Notes: generated by a model from the letters alone, not told the origin. Positions 51,351-61,567 are shown, numbered from the stretch's first letter. The stretch is 64,000 nucleotides of DNA from JAFDVL01 sp043783625 (GCA_043783625.1 JAYVZE010000046.1:45209-109208), one strand, 5' to 3'. A program made the numbers and translations.

Positions 51351-52394
51351 ATGAATCTTCGTTCGATATTTAGTTTATTTTCCAGTGATTTAGCGATTGA
51401 TTTGGGAACAGCCAATACCTTGGTTTTTGCTCGTGGCAGGGGCATCGTTGTTTCTGAGCCTTCTATTGTTGCTATCAACAAACTGACGCACAAGGTCGAA
51501 GCTGTTGGCAAAGAAGCCAAAGAAATGCTGGGTCGAACCCCTGGAAATATTGTCGCTATTCGCCCGATGAAAGACGGCGTTATTGCCGATTTTGAAGTGA
51601 CTGAAAAAATGCTTCAGTACTTCATTCGCAAAGCTCATAACGGGAAGCAATGGGTTAGCCCCCGCATCGTCATCGGAATCCCTTCAGAAATTACGCAGGT
51701 CGAAAGACGCGCGGTTGAAGATAGCGCCTACCGCGCCAAAGCTGCTGAAGTCTATCTGGTTGAAGAAGCGATGGCTGCCGCGATTGGAGCCGGACTCCCG
51801 ATTACCGAACCGCATGGAAATATGATCGTTGACATTGGCGGCGGAACCACCGACATCGCGGTCATTTCATTGTCAGGCATTGTCTATTCGCGCTCCGTTC
51901 GTGTCGCTGGCAACGAAATGGATGAAGCGATCATTCAATACATTAAGCGCAAGTACAATTTATTAATCGGTGAGCGGACAGCCGAAGCGATCAAGATTGA
52001 ACTTGGCTCGGCAGCTCCGCTGGATGAAGAGCTGACGATGGAAATTAAAGGCCGCAATTTGATTGAGGGAATCCCCAAAACAATTGTCGTCACGGATGAA
52101 GAAATTCGTGAATCGCTGGCTGATTCTGTGGCCACGATTGTGAATGCCGTTCGTGTTGCTCTGGAGCGGACACCGCCTGAATTATCAGCAGATATTGTGG
52201 ATCGTGGCATTGTGTTAACCGGTGGCGGAGCCATGCTCAAAAAATTAGATGCCCGATTAATGCAGGAAACGGGATTACCCGTGGCGTGTTCTGAAGACCC
52301 CTTATCTTCAGTGGTGCTGGGAGCTGGAACGATGCTCTCAGACTTTAATTTGTTACGTCGCGTTCGCTGGGATAGCTCAACCTTACCGGCCTAA
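51351..52394 (+). CDS. mreB: Rod shape-determining protein MreB
   Basis: A 347-residue bacterial actin. Nucleotide-binding elements include AIDLGTANTLVF (phosphate 1), IVDIGGGTTDIAVISLSG (phosphate 2) and LTGGGAMLKKLD (adenosine). It polymerises under the membrane and guides lateral wall synthesis in rod-shaped cells. It starts the mreBCD-mrdA-rodA elongasome operon. A TATAAT at 51260-51265 lies upstream, but a matching -35 is weak. Confidence 0.97.
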   Translation: MNLRSIFSLFSSDLAIDLGTANTLVFARGRGIVVSEPSIVAINKLTHKVEAVGKEAKEMLGRTPGNIVAIRPMKDGVIADFEVTEKMLQYFIRKAHNGKQWVSPRIVIGIPSEITQVERRAVEDSAYRAKAAEVYLVEEAMAAAIGAGLPITEPHGNMIVDIGGGTTDIAVISLSGIVYSRSVRVAGNEMDEAIIQYIKRKYNLLIGERTAEAIKIELGSAAPLDEELTMEIKGRNLIEGIPKTIVVTDEEIRESLADSVATIVNAVRVALERTPPELSADIVDRGIVLTGGGAMLKKLDARLMQETGLPVACSEDPLSSVVLGAGTMLSDFNLLRRVRWDSSTLPA

Positions 52395-52476
52395 GTTTGT
52401 TAACTCTCGACTGAAGTTGAAATGGATTTTTCAACTTCAGTCGTAGGATCAATTTCAGTTTTGCACTTCTTGTTTT

Positions 52477-53457
52477 GTGGACATCCGAACTAGCCTGAAA
52501 AACAATCCTCCCTTTCTTTTAGTGGTGCTTCTCGCCGTGCATTTGCTGGTGGTTTTGTTCAACCCGATGCCGGGGCGAGTCGGTCGAACATTCGGCGCAC
52601 AGGTGATGATGACGTTCTTTCAGCCATTCCAGACGTTGTTGACAATGACTGGTTCCGGCGTGGGTGGCATCAAGGATTCTTACATCATTCTCAAGGATGC
52701 CCGTGCCGAAAATAAAGTGCTGCTGGAAAAGAACGCCACCTTGGAATCCGATTACGCCAAGTTGTCAGAGCAATTAAAAAATACCGAGCAAATTCTCAAG
52801 ATTGATAGTTGGAAGCCGGAGCCGAATGTCAATGTCGTCAAAGCGCAGGTCATTGCGCGTGATGCGACGCAGTGGTATCGCACCGTGACGATTGATAAAG
52901 GCTCTACTTCCGGCATTGAAAAAGACTTTCCAGTGGTGACTGAAAAAGGGCTTGTCGGGCGTGTCGTGACAGTCGCTCCCACCGCTTCTCGAATTCTGCT
53001 ACTCACTGATGAGCGACACGCAGCAGGTGCGGCGATTGGGCAGGCGACGGAATCCAGAATAATGGGAATTGTTCAGGGAACCAGCAATTCTTATGGCAAA
53101 AGCAATTTTAGATGCGAACTGAAGCTGGTCGGCGGAACCGGAGAAAAGCCCCGGACGGGTGAATTAATTGTGACTTCCGGGCAGGATGGATTGTATCCAC
53201 GCGGATTGATTATTGGGCGTGTCGTTGAGCCTTTAAATGCCAACGAAAAATCACCTGATGTCGTTCCGTTAGAGCCTTCGGCTGACTTGGATAAAATAGA
53301 TGTCGTGGGCATCATGATTGTGGCCAAAGATAAAATTCGTGCGCAGGTCGAAGACCTTAACAAGACTGAGCGAGATAAAGAAAAAGCCGAACAGGATAAG
53401 TTGAAACAACAACGCCTGGACGAATTGCAAAGAAAAAAACAGGCTGAGAAGCCATAA
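52477..53457 (+). CDS. mreC: Rod shape-determining protein MreC
   Basis: A 326-residue protein with an N-terminal transmembrane helix (PPFLLVVLLAVHLLVVLF), a coiled coil (about 70-105) and the paired beta-barrel MreC domain (VVTEKGLVGRVV; LTDERHAAGAAIG). The C-terminal tail is a charged helix. It links MreB to periplasmic wall synthases. The start is a GTG at 52477. Confidence 0.9.
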   Translation: MDIRTSLKNNPPFLLVVLLAVHLLVVLFNPMPGRVGRTFGAQVMMTFFQPFQTLLTMTGSGVGGIKDSYIILKDARAENKVLLEKNATLESDYAKLSEQLKNTEQILKIDSWKPEPNVNVVKAQVIARDATQWYRTVTIDKGSTSGIEKDFPVVTEKGLVGRVVTVAPTASRILLLTDERHAAGAAIGQATESRIMGIVQGTSNSYGKSNFRCELKLVGGTGEKPRTGELIVTSGQDGLYPRGLIIGRVVEPLNANEKSPDVVPLEPSADLDKIDVVGIMIVAKDKIRAQVEDLNKTERDKEKAEQDKLKQQRLDELQRKKQAEKP

Positions 53458-53513
53458 CAATCAACTTTGGAGAGTCGCAGCCACTATTATCAGTGGTTCA
53501 CTGAGAAAAGAAA

Positions 53514-54131
53514 TTGGAGACCGAGAAGACCAGTAAAACGCGGGTGTGGGTAATTGGTATCTGTCTGATTGTTGCTGCTTTCGCGCAGGTTACGTTAAAA
53601 AATTTTTCCCCCTGGCTTGGATATATTGACTGGTTACTGCTGATTACCGTTTATGTTAGCCTGATGCGCAATCCGGTCGTGGCAATGGTGACGGCAACCT
53701 GTGCAGGAATCCTGAATGATCTGGGATCCAATGTTCCGGTGACTGGTGTTAGTGGAATTTCGTATGTCGTCGCAGCCTACATCGGTTTTTGGTCTTCCAG
53801 TTCATTTTTAGTAGAAGGCTTACTCATTCGGGCTGCGATTGTGGCGGGAGCAGGGGTGGTCGCTTCAATCCTCAAGCTTTCCATTTATACGTTCACCGTT
53901 GATGTTGCGATGCCACGCGAAGCCGCCTTGGAATTAATCCTTAGTCCGACCTTAAATTTGATGGTTTCACTGGTACTTTTTGCGGCGCTGGATCAAATTT
54001 TCGATTTCGGAAAACGTGCTAAAATGCGTCGTGCCGAAGCGTTACGGAAAATGACGCGCCGCCGCAAATGGATGGTAAAAAATAGTGATCCGCGTTGGAA
54101 AATGAAGCCTCGAAAACGGCGACGGTATTAA
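53514..54131 (+). CDS. mreD: Rod shape-determining protein MreD
   Basis: A 205-residue polytopic membrane protein with about five hydrophobic segments and a strongly basic C-terminus. It lies between mreC and the PBP2 gene, the expected MreD position. Sequence conservation in MreD is low, so assignment rests partly on synteny. The start is a TTG at 53514. Confidence 0.85.
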   Translation: METEKTSKTRVWVIGICLIVAAFAQVTLKNFSPWLGYIDWLLLITVYVSLMRNPVVAMVTATCAGILNDLGSNVPVTGVSGISYVVAAYIGFWSSSSFLVEGLLIRAAIVAGAGVVASILKLSIYTFTVDVAMPREAALELILSPTLNLMVSLVLFAALDQIFDFGKRAKMRRAEALRKMTRRRKWMVKNSDPRWKMKPRKRRRY

Positions 54132-54154
54132 TAATTTTTCAGTTTTTATTTGAG

Positions 54155-56170
54155 ATGAGATCAGCGCCTAACAACCCGGCAGATTCGATTGAAGGTAAAC
54201 AGCAGATGTTGCTGCGCCTTGAAATCCTCCGCTTTGTGGCGATAGCTGTTATCGTTGCGTTGGGCGGGAGGCTTTACTGGTTGCAAATCAAGAACGGTGA
54301 TTTTTATAAGGAAAGAGCTGATTCTAACCGCTATCGAACCTTACCAGTCTCAGCCCGGCGTGGGCGGATTTATGATCGGAATGGGAAATTGTTAGCTGAT
54401 AGCAAGTATGCCTATAACCTGATTCTTGAACGAAAGCTTGGAACGAGAGAGATCAAGCCTGAGCAGTTTCCCGAAGTCATTGATCTTCTGGTCAGGAATC
54501 TCAGTATTGAACGAGACTGGTTGACGAACCGATTGGAGGACGCTAAGTTAAAACCCCGCTGGCAATCTATTGTGATTAAAGAAGAAGCTTCTCCGAGTGA
54601 TGTTGCCTGGATTGAGTCTCACAAGTGGGAATATCCTGAATTACGAGCTGAAAAAGCTCCTCAGCGATACTATCCTTATGGAAGTCTGGCAGCTCATGCA
54701 CTTGGTTATGTTGGCGAAGTCAGCAAGGCACAGCTCCTCGCTCCAGGAGGAAGGTATAGTGCTGAAAAAGGATTTGATTATGGAACAGTAGTCGGCAAGG
54801 CAGGGCTTGAGGATTACTATAACGAAATTCTGACGGGACGTGATGGTTATCGTCGAGTGTTGGTTGATAGTCGTGGAATTATTCAGGAAACAGTGGATCA
54901 GGCTGAACCGATACCGGGTCGTGATATTTATATTTCATTAGATTTAGAACTCCAGAAAATTGCTGAAGTACAAGGTGACGGAATGGTTGCGGGACGTGGC
55001 GCAATTGGCGCGATGGATCCGAATAATGGGGAAATCCTGGTCTTTGTCAGCCGCCCGACTTACGATCCGAATATTTTTTCTCAGCTTTCAAAAACTCCTG
55101 AGGGCAAAGAAGCTATTTCTGAGTATTGGAAGGATGAAGATCGTCCACTTTATAATCGGATGATCATGGGAGGCTTTGTCCCCGGTTCAACCTGGAAGCT
55201 CATGACCACGGTCGCGGCTCTGAATGAAAATGTGATTACGCCGCAAGAGTCTCGTGTTCAGGACGGCGACATTCAGCTTGGAACTTATGTCATGCACTCA
55301 ATGTCACACGAAGGAATGCCCGATATTGTGCGTGCCATCACCGTTTCTGCGGATGGATATTTCTATCGTTTAGGCATCAAGATGGGCGAAGATTTATTTG
55401 CCAAGTGGGTTGAGAATTTCAAGTTTGGTCATAAAACAGGTATTGATTTACCGCAAGAAGGGAATGGACTTCAGCCGGTTGCCAAAACGAAAAAGATGAT
55501 TGCAGAAAATATCGCCAAAAAACTTCAGGTAGAAATTGATGCAGCCAAGACTCCTGAAGAGAAAAAGAAATTACAAGCTAAATTAACGGCTACTCTGAAA
55601 GAGGGTGAACAATGGACATCCTACGATATGGCTGCTTCAGCCTTTGGACAGGGGCAGAATAAATCCACCCCGACACAGTTGATGCGATATGTTGGTGGAC
55701 TCGCCAATGGCGGACACATGCATACACCTCATTTTTTAATCAGAACAACGCCAGGGACAGATCGTGAGGATAAATTTCATCCTGAAATAAAGTGGAGCGA
55801 CCCGAATTACTTTACGGTTCCGATGTCGCCGGCAATTCACGATATTGTGAAGCGTGGGATGTATGCGGCGGTGAACTCTGGCGGAACGGGCGGGGGCGCG
55901 AGCGTTCCCGGCTTTGACGTGTGTGGAAAAACGGGTACAGCGCAAGTCGCCTCGAACAAGCGAGCTGGTGTCAAAAACAAAGACCACGCTTGGTTTATCA
56001 GTTTTGCGCCGCGCGACAAGGCACAGATTTGTTCGGTTGTGCTAACTGAAAATGCGGGTTTTGGCGGAAAGCAATCCGCTCCACGCGCGCGGGCAATCTA
56101 TGAACAATTTTATCGGCGGGGCGGATTGAATCCACCTCAGGCTGAAGCGCAGGCCGCCTTACACCAATGA
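54155..56170 (+). CDS. mrdA: Penicillin-binding protein 2 (elongasome transpeptidase)
   Basis: A 671-residue PBP2. An N-terminal membrane helix (ILRFVAIAVIVALGGRLYWL) is followed by the dimerisation domain (ARRGRIYDRNGKLLADS) and the transpeptidase domain. Active-site motifs are PGSTWKLM (Ser-x-x-Lys), SADGYFYRLG (SxD variant common in PBP2) and CGKTGTAQ (KTG). It cross-links peptidoglycan during elongation with RodA. An upstream ATG at 54095 overlaps mreD; the ATG at 54155 is preferred. Confidence 0.93.
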   Translation: MRSAPNNPADSIEGKQQMLLRLEILRFVAIAVIVALGGRLYWLQIKNGDFYKERADSNRYRTLPVSARRGRIYDRNGKLLADSKYAYNLILERKLGTREIKPEQFPEVIDLLVRNLSIERDWLTNRLEDAKLKPRWQSIVIKEEASPSDVAWIESHKWEYPELRAEKAPQRYYPYGSLAAHALGYVGEVSKAQLLAPGGRYSAEKGFDYGTVVGKAGLEDYYNEILTGRDGYRRVLVDSRGIIQETVDQAEPIPGRDIYISLDLELQKIAEVQGDGMVAGRGAIGAMDPNNGEILVFVSRPTYDPNIFSQLSKTPEGKEAISEYWKDEDRPLYNRMIMGGFVPGSTWKLMTTVAALNENVITPQESRVQDGDIQLGTYVMHSMSHEGMPDIVRAITVSADGYFYRLGIKMGEDLFAKWVENFKFGHKTGIDLPQEGNGLQPVAKTKKMIAENIAKKLQVEIDAAKTPEEKKKLQAKLTATLKEGEQWTSYDMAASAFGQGQNKSTPTQLMRYVGGLANGGHMHTPHFLIRTTPGTDREDKFHPEIKWSDPNYFTVPMSPAIHDIVKRGMYAAVNSGGTGGGASVPGFDVCGKTGTAQVASNKRAGVKNKDHAWFISFAPRDKAQICSVVLTENAGFGGKQSAPRARAIYEQFYRRGGLNPPQAEAQAALHQ

Positions 56171-56260
56171 CGTTAAAAATGATGAATGGTAATCATGACA
56201 GGATTATGCTGCGATAATTGAGATAATAGCGTATGATCCGTGGCGCCCTCACTGAAGTTT

Positions 56261-57364
56261 ATGTTTGCACCGAATCCGAGGTTTTTTAGAGATTTTGATT
56301 GGTTATCATTCCTGTTAATTATCGGGTTGATGACTTTTGGTGTGGTGGAAATTCGTAGTGCGCAACCAAAGCTGCCAGGCTTGTGGCAAAAGCAGGTTGT
56401 CGCCATGGTTCTTGGACTGGTCATCATGTTTGTGGTGACGAAGCTTGATTACAATCGGATTTTTAGTGTCGCTCCGTACCTTTATGGTTTTGGATTGTTC
56501 CTGTTGGTGCTGGTTCTGATTCCGGGTGTTGGTAAAAATATCAATGGCAATCAAAACTGGATTCAGATTGGGCCGATTGGTGGTCAGCCTTCCGAGCTGG
56601 CTAAGATTTTCACCCTGTTGATGGTAGTTCGCTACCTCGCAGATGTTCGAGAGCGCCCGTTGAAGTTCAAGCCGATGGTGATAGCGGGTGCTATCTGGAT
56701 TGTACCGACAGTGTTAGTTTTTTTAGAAAATGACACGGGGAGTACGCTCAGTTACTGTTCTTTTTTTGCTGCCTTGTTGTTCCTTAGCGGTTTGCAATGG
56801 CGTTGGATTCTGGGTGGTCTGGCTGTTGTGTCGCTGGCATTTTTTCTGGCGATACCCAAAATTAAAGCCGGAACCAGCTACAAATACGAACGCATTAAAG
56901 CCGCGTGGTGGCCTGAGTTAGCAAAACCGAAGTATCGGTATCAATATGAGCAATCCAGTATTGCTGTCGGTTCGGGAGGTTCTTACGGAAAAGGAATTGG
57001 CAGTGGCACTCAGGGGCCACTGGGATTTGTCCCGGAAGTTCATTCTGATTTTATTTTCGCAATCAGCGGCGAGGAAACCGGCTTTGTCGGATGTATTCTC
57101 GCCTTATCAGCTTATTTGATAATCATCTGGCGTTTGATCCAGACAGCGCAACAAGCGCGTGACCGCGAAGGAACTTTGCTGGTCGCAGGAATCGTTGCCT
57201 TGCTTCTTTATCATATCGCAATCAATGTTGGGATGGTGTTGGGCTTTTTGCCGATCATCGGAATCCCGTTACCACTGATGAGCCATGGTGGGTCTTCAAT
57301 TCTCGCGTCGTTATTTGCGCTTGGACTTTGTCTGAGTGTGGGGCTGCGACGATTTGTGAATTAG
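56261..57364 (+). CDS. rodA: Peptidoglycan glycosyltransferase RodA
   Basis: A 367-residue SEDS membrane protein with about ten transmembrane segments. SEDS features include GNQNWIQIGPIGGQPSELAKI and the later loops LGFVPEVHSDFIFA and PLPLMSHGGSSIL. It polymerises glycan strands and works with PBP2. The ATG at 56261 is chosen; a GTG at 56240 is also in frame. Confidence 0.93.
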   Translation: MFAPNPRFFRDFDWLSFLLIIGLMTFGVVEIRSAQPKLPGLWQKQVVAMVLGLVIMFVVTKLDYNRIFSVAPYLYGFGLFLLVLVLIPGVGKNINGNQNWIQIGPIGGQPSELAKIFTLLMVVRYLADVRERPLKFKPMVIAGAIWIVPTVLVFLENDTGSTLSYCSFFAALLFLSGLQWRWILGGLAVVSLAFFLAIPKIKAGTSYKYERIKAAWWPELAKPKYRYQYEQSSIAVGSGGSYGKGIGSGTQGPLGFVPEVHSDFIFAISGEETGFVGCILALSAYLIIIWRLIQTAQQARDREGTLLVAGIVALLLYHIAINVGMVLGFLPIIGIPLPLMSHGGSSILASLFALGLCLSVGLRRFVN

Positions 57365-57838
57365 AGTTACCGAATAAGTTGTGAAACACAGTCACTCCAA
57401 CGTCAATTGACGTTCTTGCGATCCCGTATTTTTTACGAATACGATTCGCTCTCTTCAAGCATCGCTTAGCGCTCATGGGCAAATGAGTCGTGCTTGAATC
57501 TGAACAGGTTTATTAATGTACGCTGTTCCGCAGTCGGACGCAGATGCTGCCAAAGTTAGCAGTGCCTGTCTCTTGACTCTCCTTCTTCAGCGTTCAGGCA
57601 TCGTCAGGGATTTTGATAGTTTTGATGTGGAAGCAGTTGCTCCATCGAATTCTAGTAGTAATTTTTCCCCAACTTTTTCTGCAACGCTAAAACAAAAAAT
57701 ATTCAAAACTGTAAGCCTGTTCTTGGCAGGAATAAGCACTGTGCGCGTTATTCGCGCTGCATATAAGCTGCTTGTTCAACTGCCTGGCAGGTTTTTCAGT
57801 TTGTAGCTTGAGTGCGATATTCATCGCACGGGAGAATT
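57365..57838. other. Leader region of the RNase E/G gene
   Basis: A 474-bp gap. It contains a perfect 16-bp palindrome AACGTCAATTGACGTT (57399-57414), a TTCAAGCA/TGCTTGAA hairpin near 57453-57496 and a 96-codon frame at 57516-57806 with no recognisable features. RNase E leaders are often structured and autoregulatory in other bacteria; that may apply here but is not shown. Confidence 0.4.
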
Positions 57839-60385
57839 ATGAGCAAAGAATTAGTAGTCAGTCTTAACGGGCGGGAAAAGAAAATTGCCATTATCGAAGA
57901 TGATGTCGTCACTGAATTTTACGTCGAACGTGGGGATGAAAATCAGGGCATCGTCGGGAATATTTATAAAGGCAAAGTGATGAAAGTATTGCCGGGAATG
58001 CAATCCGCTTTCGTAGATATTGGTCTGGAACGTGATGCCTTTCTCTATGTTTCCGACTTCATTGATGATGAAGAATTTGAAGGCGCGTTCGATGATCGCA
58101 AAGAGAAGGAACCGCGTCAGATCACAATTCCGGGAAAAGCGCAGAAGCCTGAGCGTCAGGAGCGTCCTCGCACGCCAAGAGTTACCACCGGGGCTGCGAA
58201 ATCATCAATGGATCAGGAGTTATCTGAAGAAGATCAGGACGAAGCCGCGACACTTGAAGCTTTGAGCCATATTGAGGAAATTAGTGAAGAGCCGGTGATT
58301 GAGCATGCTGACGACGATGAGCCGAATAATACTGAAATTATCGCGCCACCGCAGGACAGCTTCGATCAGCGTCGCTCTAAACGGCTTAGATTTGTGCCGC
58401 CTCCCGAAAAGATTAAGGAAGTCGCCGTCGAAAAAGCTGAAGTAAAAGCTGAAGTAGTGATAGTTGCCGAGCCAGTGGAAGAAATTCCGGTTGTTGCAGA
58501 AGCAGAAGAAGAAGAATTTTCTGGTCGTGGCCGCCGCCGCCGGACTCCTCGTGGTGGTGCCAAGCGTGGCGCGAAACCTGAAACCATTGAAGCTGTCGAA
58601 GCCGCACCAATTGAAACTGTGGATGAAGTTGTGACTGAAGCCGAACCGGAAACTTCAAAGGAGAAAAAATCTTCAGGTTCAAATTTCGATCCGACACTGC
58701 TCGAAAACACTGGGGAACCGATGGAGCGCATCGCTGACGATGACCTTCCCATCAAGCCGAGTCGTCGCGCTCCTCGCGCTGAAAAAGCGATCACCAAGAA
58801 ACTTGAAGTCGCGCCAACTCCTGAAGTTTTAGTTGGTTCTTTAGCGGCTGACGTGGTGACTGACTTTGAAAAAGTGAGTGACGATGAAGCCTTGGAAGCG
58901 CAGTCATCAGCGGCTGTGATTGAAGCCTCGGCTCCGCTTGAAGATGCCAGTGCCGAATTACGCGATAATTCTGCTGCGGCTGAATTTGCCACTCGTCGCG
59001 GCGGTCGGGGGCGTCGTCGTCGCCCTTCAGGTGAAGGGGATGATGGAAATTCAAATAATCAGGATGTCACGGCAGAAGCTCCTGAAGAACAGGAACCGGA
59101 AGAAAAAGTTGAGCCAAAAGACACCTTTCTGACTTCGCGTGGAGGCAATGGCGGACCTCGTCCATCACGACCGATCATTTCAGATATGCTCCGTGAAGGT
59201 CAGGAAGTCATTGTCCAAATTGCCAAAGAACCAATCGGACAAAAAGGCGCACGCATCACTTCTCACGTCGTATTACCAGGGCGTTACGTGGTGTACATGC
59301 CGACCGTCGAACATATCGGCGTTTCGCGTAAAATCGCCAATGATGAAGAGCGTCGTCGCTTGAAAGTAGTCCTGAATCAGCTCCGCATCGAAGCCAATAT
59401 CCCCGGTGGTTTTATTGTTCGTACCGCCGCTGCCGGACGCACGAATGAAGAGTTACGTGATGACGTGCAATACCTCGGACGTACCTGGACGGACATGCGC
59501 AAACGCGCTGATAAAACGAAAGCGCCGACCGTTGTCCATCGTGATTTAGACCTCGTGCAAAGAATTTTACGCGATCAGCTTTCGACCGATTTTACGGCGA
59601 TTCGCGTTGACAATGAACTTGAGTATGAACGCATCGTAGATTTCGTGCATCGCTTTGCTCCAAAGCTGATTCATCGCGTCAAGCTTTACACCAAAGACAC
59701 CCCGATTCTTGAAGAGTACGGTGTTCAGGCGGAAGTTGATAAAGCGGTCAAGCCGCGTGTCTGGTTGAAATCCGGCGGCTACATCGTCATCAATCAAACC
59801 GAAGCATTGGTTGCAATTGACGTGAATACCGGAAAATTTGTCGGACGTTCCAACCGTTTGGAAGACACCATCGTCAAAACAAATCTGGAAGCCGCAAAAG
59901 AAATTGCGCGTCAAATCCGCCTGCGGGATTTGGGCGGAATTATTATTCTTGATTTCATTGATATGGAGGAACGCCGCAATAAACAGCGCGTCCGTCAGGC
60001 TTTGGAGCAGGATATGCGCAACGATAAAGCTCCATTCAAAACATTGGAATTTAATGATTTCGGATTGGTAGCGATTACCCGCAAGCGCGTCAAACAATCA
60101 TTGGAGCGCACCCTTTGTGAGCCTTGCCAGTATTGCGGCGGCGGCGGAATGGTGAAATCTCCGCAGACGATTTGCTACGAATTACTTGCGGAAACCCGCC
60201 GTGTAGCGAAGCATCAGGATAATCCCAGCGAAGTTATTTTGCGGGTCAATCCTGAAGTAGCGAAAGCTTTACGCTCGACTGAACGTGAAATTTTTGCTGA
60301 CATCGAATCGCATTTTACCGGAGTCGTTACGATCAAGAGCGATCCGGCTGTTCATCAGGAACAGTTCGATATTGCCTTGGTGTAG
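57839..60385 (+). CDS. rng: Ribonuclease E/G family protein with large S1 insertion
   Basis: An 848-residue RNase E/G that cuts single-stranded RNA in the cytosol. The S1 domain starts normally (VGNIYKGKVMKVLPGMQ...AFLYVSDF) but is split by about 360 residues of acidic, Arg/Gly-rich sequence (about 78-442; FSGRGRRRRTPRGG, TRRGGRGRRRRPSG). It then resumes at ISDMLREGQEVIVQIAKEP. Catalytic metal residues lie in ALVAIDVNTGKFVG and GGIIILDFIDMEERRNKQRV, and the zinc-link Cys pair in CEPCQYCGGGG. The ATG at 57839 is preceded by GGGAG. Position after rodA resembles the E. coli mreBCD-rng linkage. Confidence 0.93.
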   Translation: MSKELVVSLNGREKKIAIIEDDVVTEFYVERGDENQGIVGNIYKGKVMKVLPGMQSAFVDIGLERDAFLYVSDFIDDEEFEGAFDDRKEKEPRQITIPGKAQKPERQERPRTPRVTTGAAKSSMDQELSEEDQDEAATLEALSHIEEISEEPVIEHADDDEPNNTEIIAPPQDSFDQRRSKRLRFVPPPEKIKEVAVEKAEVKAEVVIVAEPVEEIPVVAEAEEEEFSGRGRRRRTPRGGAKRGAKPETIEAVEAAPIETVDEVVTEAEPETSKEKKSSGSNFDPTLLENTGEPMERIADDDLPIKPSRRAPRAEKAITKKLEVAPTPEVLVGSLAADVVTDFEKVSDDEALEAQSSAAVIEASAPLEDASAELRDNSAAAEFATRRGGRGRRRRPSGEGDDGNSNNQDVTAEAPEEQEPEEKVEPKDTFLTSRGGNGGPRPSRPIISDMLREGQEVIVQIAKEPIGQKGARITSHVVLPGRYVVYMPTVEHIGVSRKIANDEERRRLKVVLNQLRIEANIPGGFIVRTAAAGRTNEELRDDVQYLGRTWTDMRKRADKTKAPTVVHRDLDLVQRILRDQLSTDFTAIRVDNELEYERIVDFVHRFAPKLIHRVKLYTKDTPILEEYGVQAEVDKAVKPRVWLKSGGYIVINQTEALVAIDVNTGKFVGRSNRLEDTIVKTNLEAAKEIARQIRLRDLGGIIILDFIDMEERRNKQRVRQALEQDMRNDKAPFKTLEFNDFGLVAITRKRVKQSLERTLCEPCQYCGGGGMVKSPQTICYELLAETRRVAKHQDNPSEVILRVNPEVAKALRSTEREIFADIESHFTGVVTIKSDPAVHQEQFDIALV

Positions 60386-60518
60386 GGAAGTATGCTGTAG
60401 AATATAAGGATTTATGTCCGCAATCTAGCCATAAACCGATTCTGCGATATTTCAAGAAAACCGTACCAACGTATCTGAAAAGACTTGCGGTAAATTAGCG
60501 TATCGTTTTAGAAATTTG

Positions 60519-60556
60519 AAACGGGCTAACCACGTTCTGAGGGTAGCCCGTTTTTT
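60519..60556 (+). terminator. Intrinsic terminator after rng
   Basis: A GC-rich stem (AACGGGCTAACC/GGTAGCCCGTT, one bulge) is followed by TTTTTT. It lies between rng and the convergent arsM gene and may serve both strands. Confidence 0.85.
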
Positions 60557-60570
60557 GTTAGTTACCGCTT

Positions 60571-61494
60571 TTACCCACAACAGACTGAACCGCTATTAGC
60601 TGAAGCCGTTCCGCAACAGGAAGTTGTTTCAGTTTTTGGAGCACTGCTTCCGCAGCATCCAGTTTCGGTTGTTTCGCAACAATTTCCTTCGTCAAGCTTA
60701 TCCGCATAAACCGTTACGCTGAAAATTCCTGAGCCTGATTTTCGAAATTCGTTCAGTTCTTGAGCGTTTACATATTTTGATAGCAATTCGTCCGGCAAAT
60801 CAATCAGCCGTTCTTTTTTGATCTGAATGTTTTTGAACCCAACTGATTTTATGATTCCCAGATAAGCACCTTTTTCGCTTGCGCCCGCAACGCAGCCTGC
60901 ATACATTTCAGCCGCTTCAAGAATGCCATCGGGCAAATTGCCGCTAAAAACAATATCGGAAATACTGAAATGACCCCCTGTTTTCAAAATCCGAAAGACC
61001 TCTTTGAAGGCTTTTTCTTTATCAGGAATCAGATTCATCACACAGTTGCTGACGATTACATCTGCGGTTTGGTTTGCGATTCCTTTCATTTCCTCAATTT
61101 CGTTATGAACGAATTCGACATTAGAAAAACCAAGTTTCTGATTGTTTTGCAATGCTCGAATGACCATTTCGGGTGTCATATCAATGCCGATAACTCGTCC
61201 CGAATCGCCCACAATTTTTCGTGCAATAAATACGTCATTTCCAGCACCTGAGCCGAGATCAATTACTGTATCACCCGCATTGATATTCGCAATTTCAGTT
61301 GGAAGTCCACAGCCCAACGAAAGGTCTGCGTCTTTTTGATAACCTTCTATCGAAGAATAATCTTCTGCCATTGAAGTATTAAATTCATCGGTAGTGCAGC
61401 ACGCAGTATCGGCACAGCAGCTAACTTGAATATTACCTTTGGCAATCTCGCCGTATGATTTTTTGATTTCTGCTTTGATTGTTTCTGTATCCAT
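60571..61494 (-). CDS. arsM: Arsenite S-adenosylmethionine methyltransferase
   Basis: A 307-residue SAM-dependent methyltransferase that methylates trivalent arsenic. SAM-binding motif VIDLGSGAGNDVFIARK is present. Catalytic Cys positions of the family are seen in LSLGCGLPT, VSNCVMNL and MYAGCVAGA, and an early Cys pair in VSCCADTACC. The C-terminus has four CC pairs (GNCCETTE, GCCGSS, SCCGTA, VCCG), probably for As(III) capture. AAGGAGT precedes the ATG at 61494. It lies downstream of a SigZ-type sigma gene and a palindromic operator. Confidence 0.92.
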   Translation of the reverse strand: MDTETIKAEIKKSYGEIAKGNIQVSCCADTACCTTDEFNTSMAEDYSSIEGYQKDADLSLGCGLPTEIANINAGDTVIDLGSGAGNDVFIARKIVGDSGRVIGIDMTPEMVIRALQNNQKLGFSNVEFVHNEIEEMKGIANQTADVIVSNCVMNLIPDKEKAFKEVFRILKTGGHFSISDIVFSGNLPDGILEAAEMYAGCVAGASEKGAYLGIIKSVGFKNIQIKKERLIDLPDELLSKYVNAQELNEFRKSGSGIFSVTVYADKLDEGNCCETTETGCCGSSAPKTETTSCCGTASANSGSVCCG

Positions 61495-61509
61495 TTTTAC
61501 TCCTTTTTT

Positions 61510-61526
61510 TGACAAATTGTTTGTCA
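61510..61526. promoter_or_regulatory. Palindromic operator upstream of arsM
   Basis: TGACAAA-TTG-TTTGTCA is a perfect 7-bp inverted repeat around a 3-nt centre, 16 nt before the arsM ATG. It could be an ArsR-type repressor site; no arsR is in the window. Confidence 0.5.
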
Positions 61527-61567
61527 GTTGTATGACTGTAGAAGCCGTGAAAAGACGCAAAATGATT

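Noticed and set aside
57516..57806. 96-codon plus-strand frame between rodA and rng
   Set aside because: No family resemblance or Shine-Dalgarno seen; treated as part of the rng leader.
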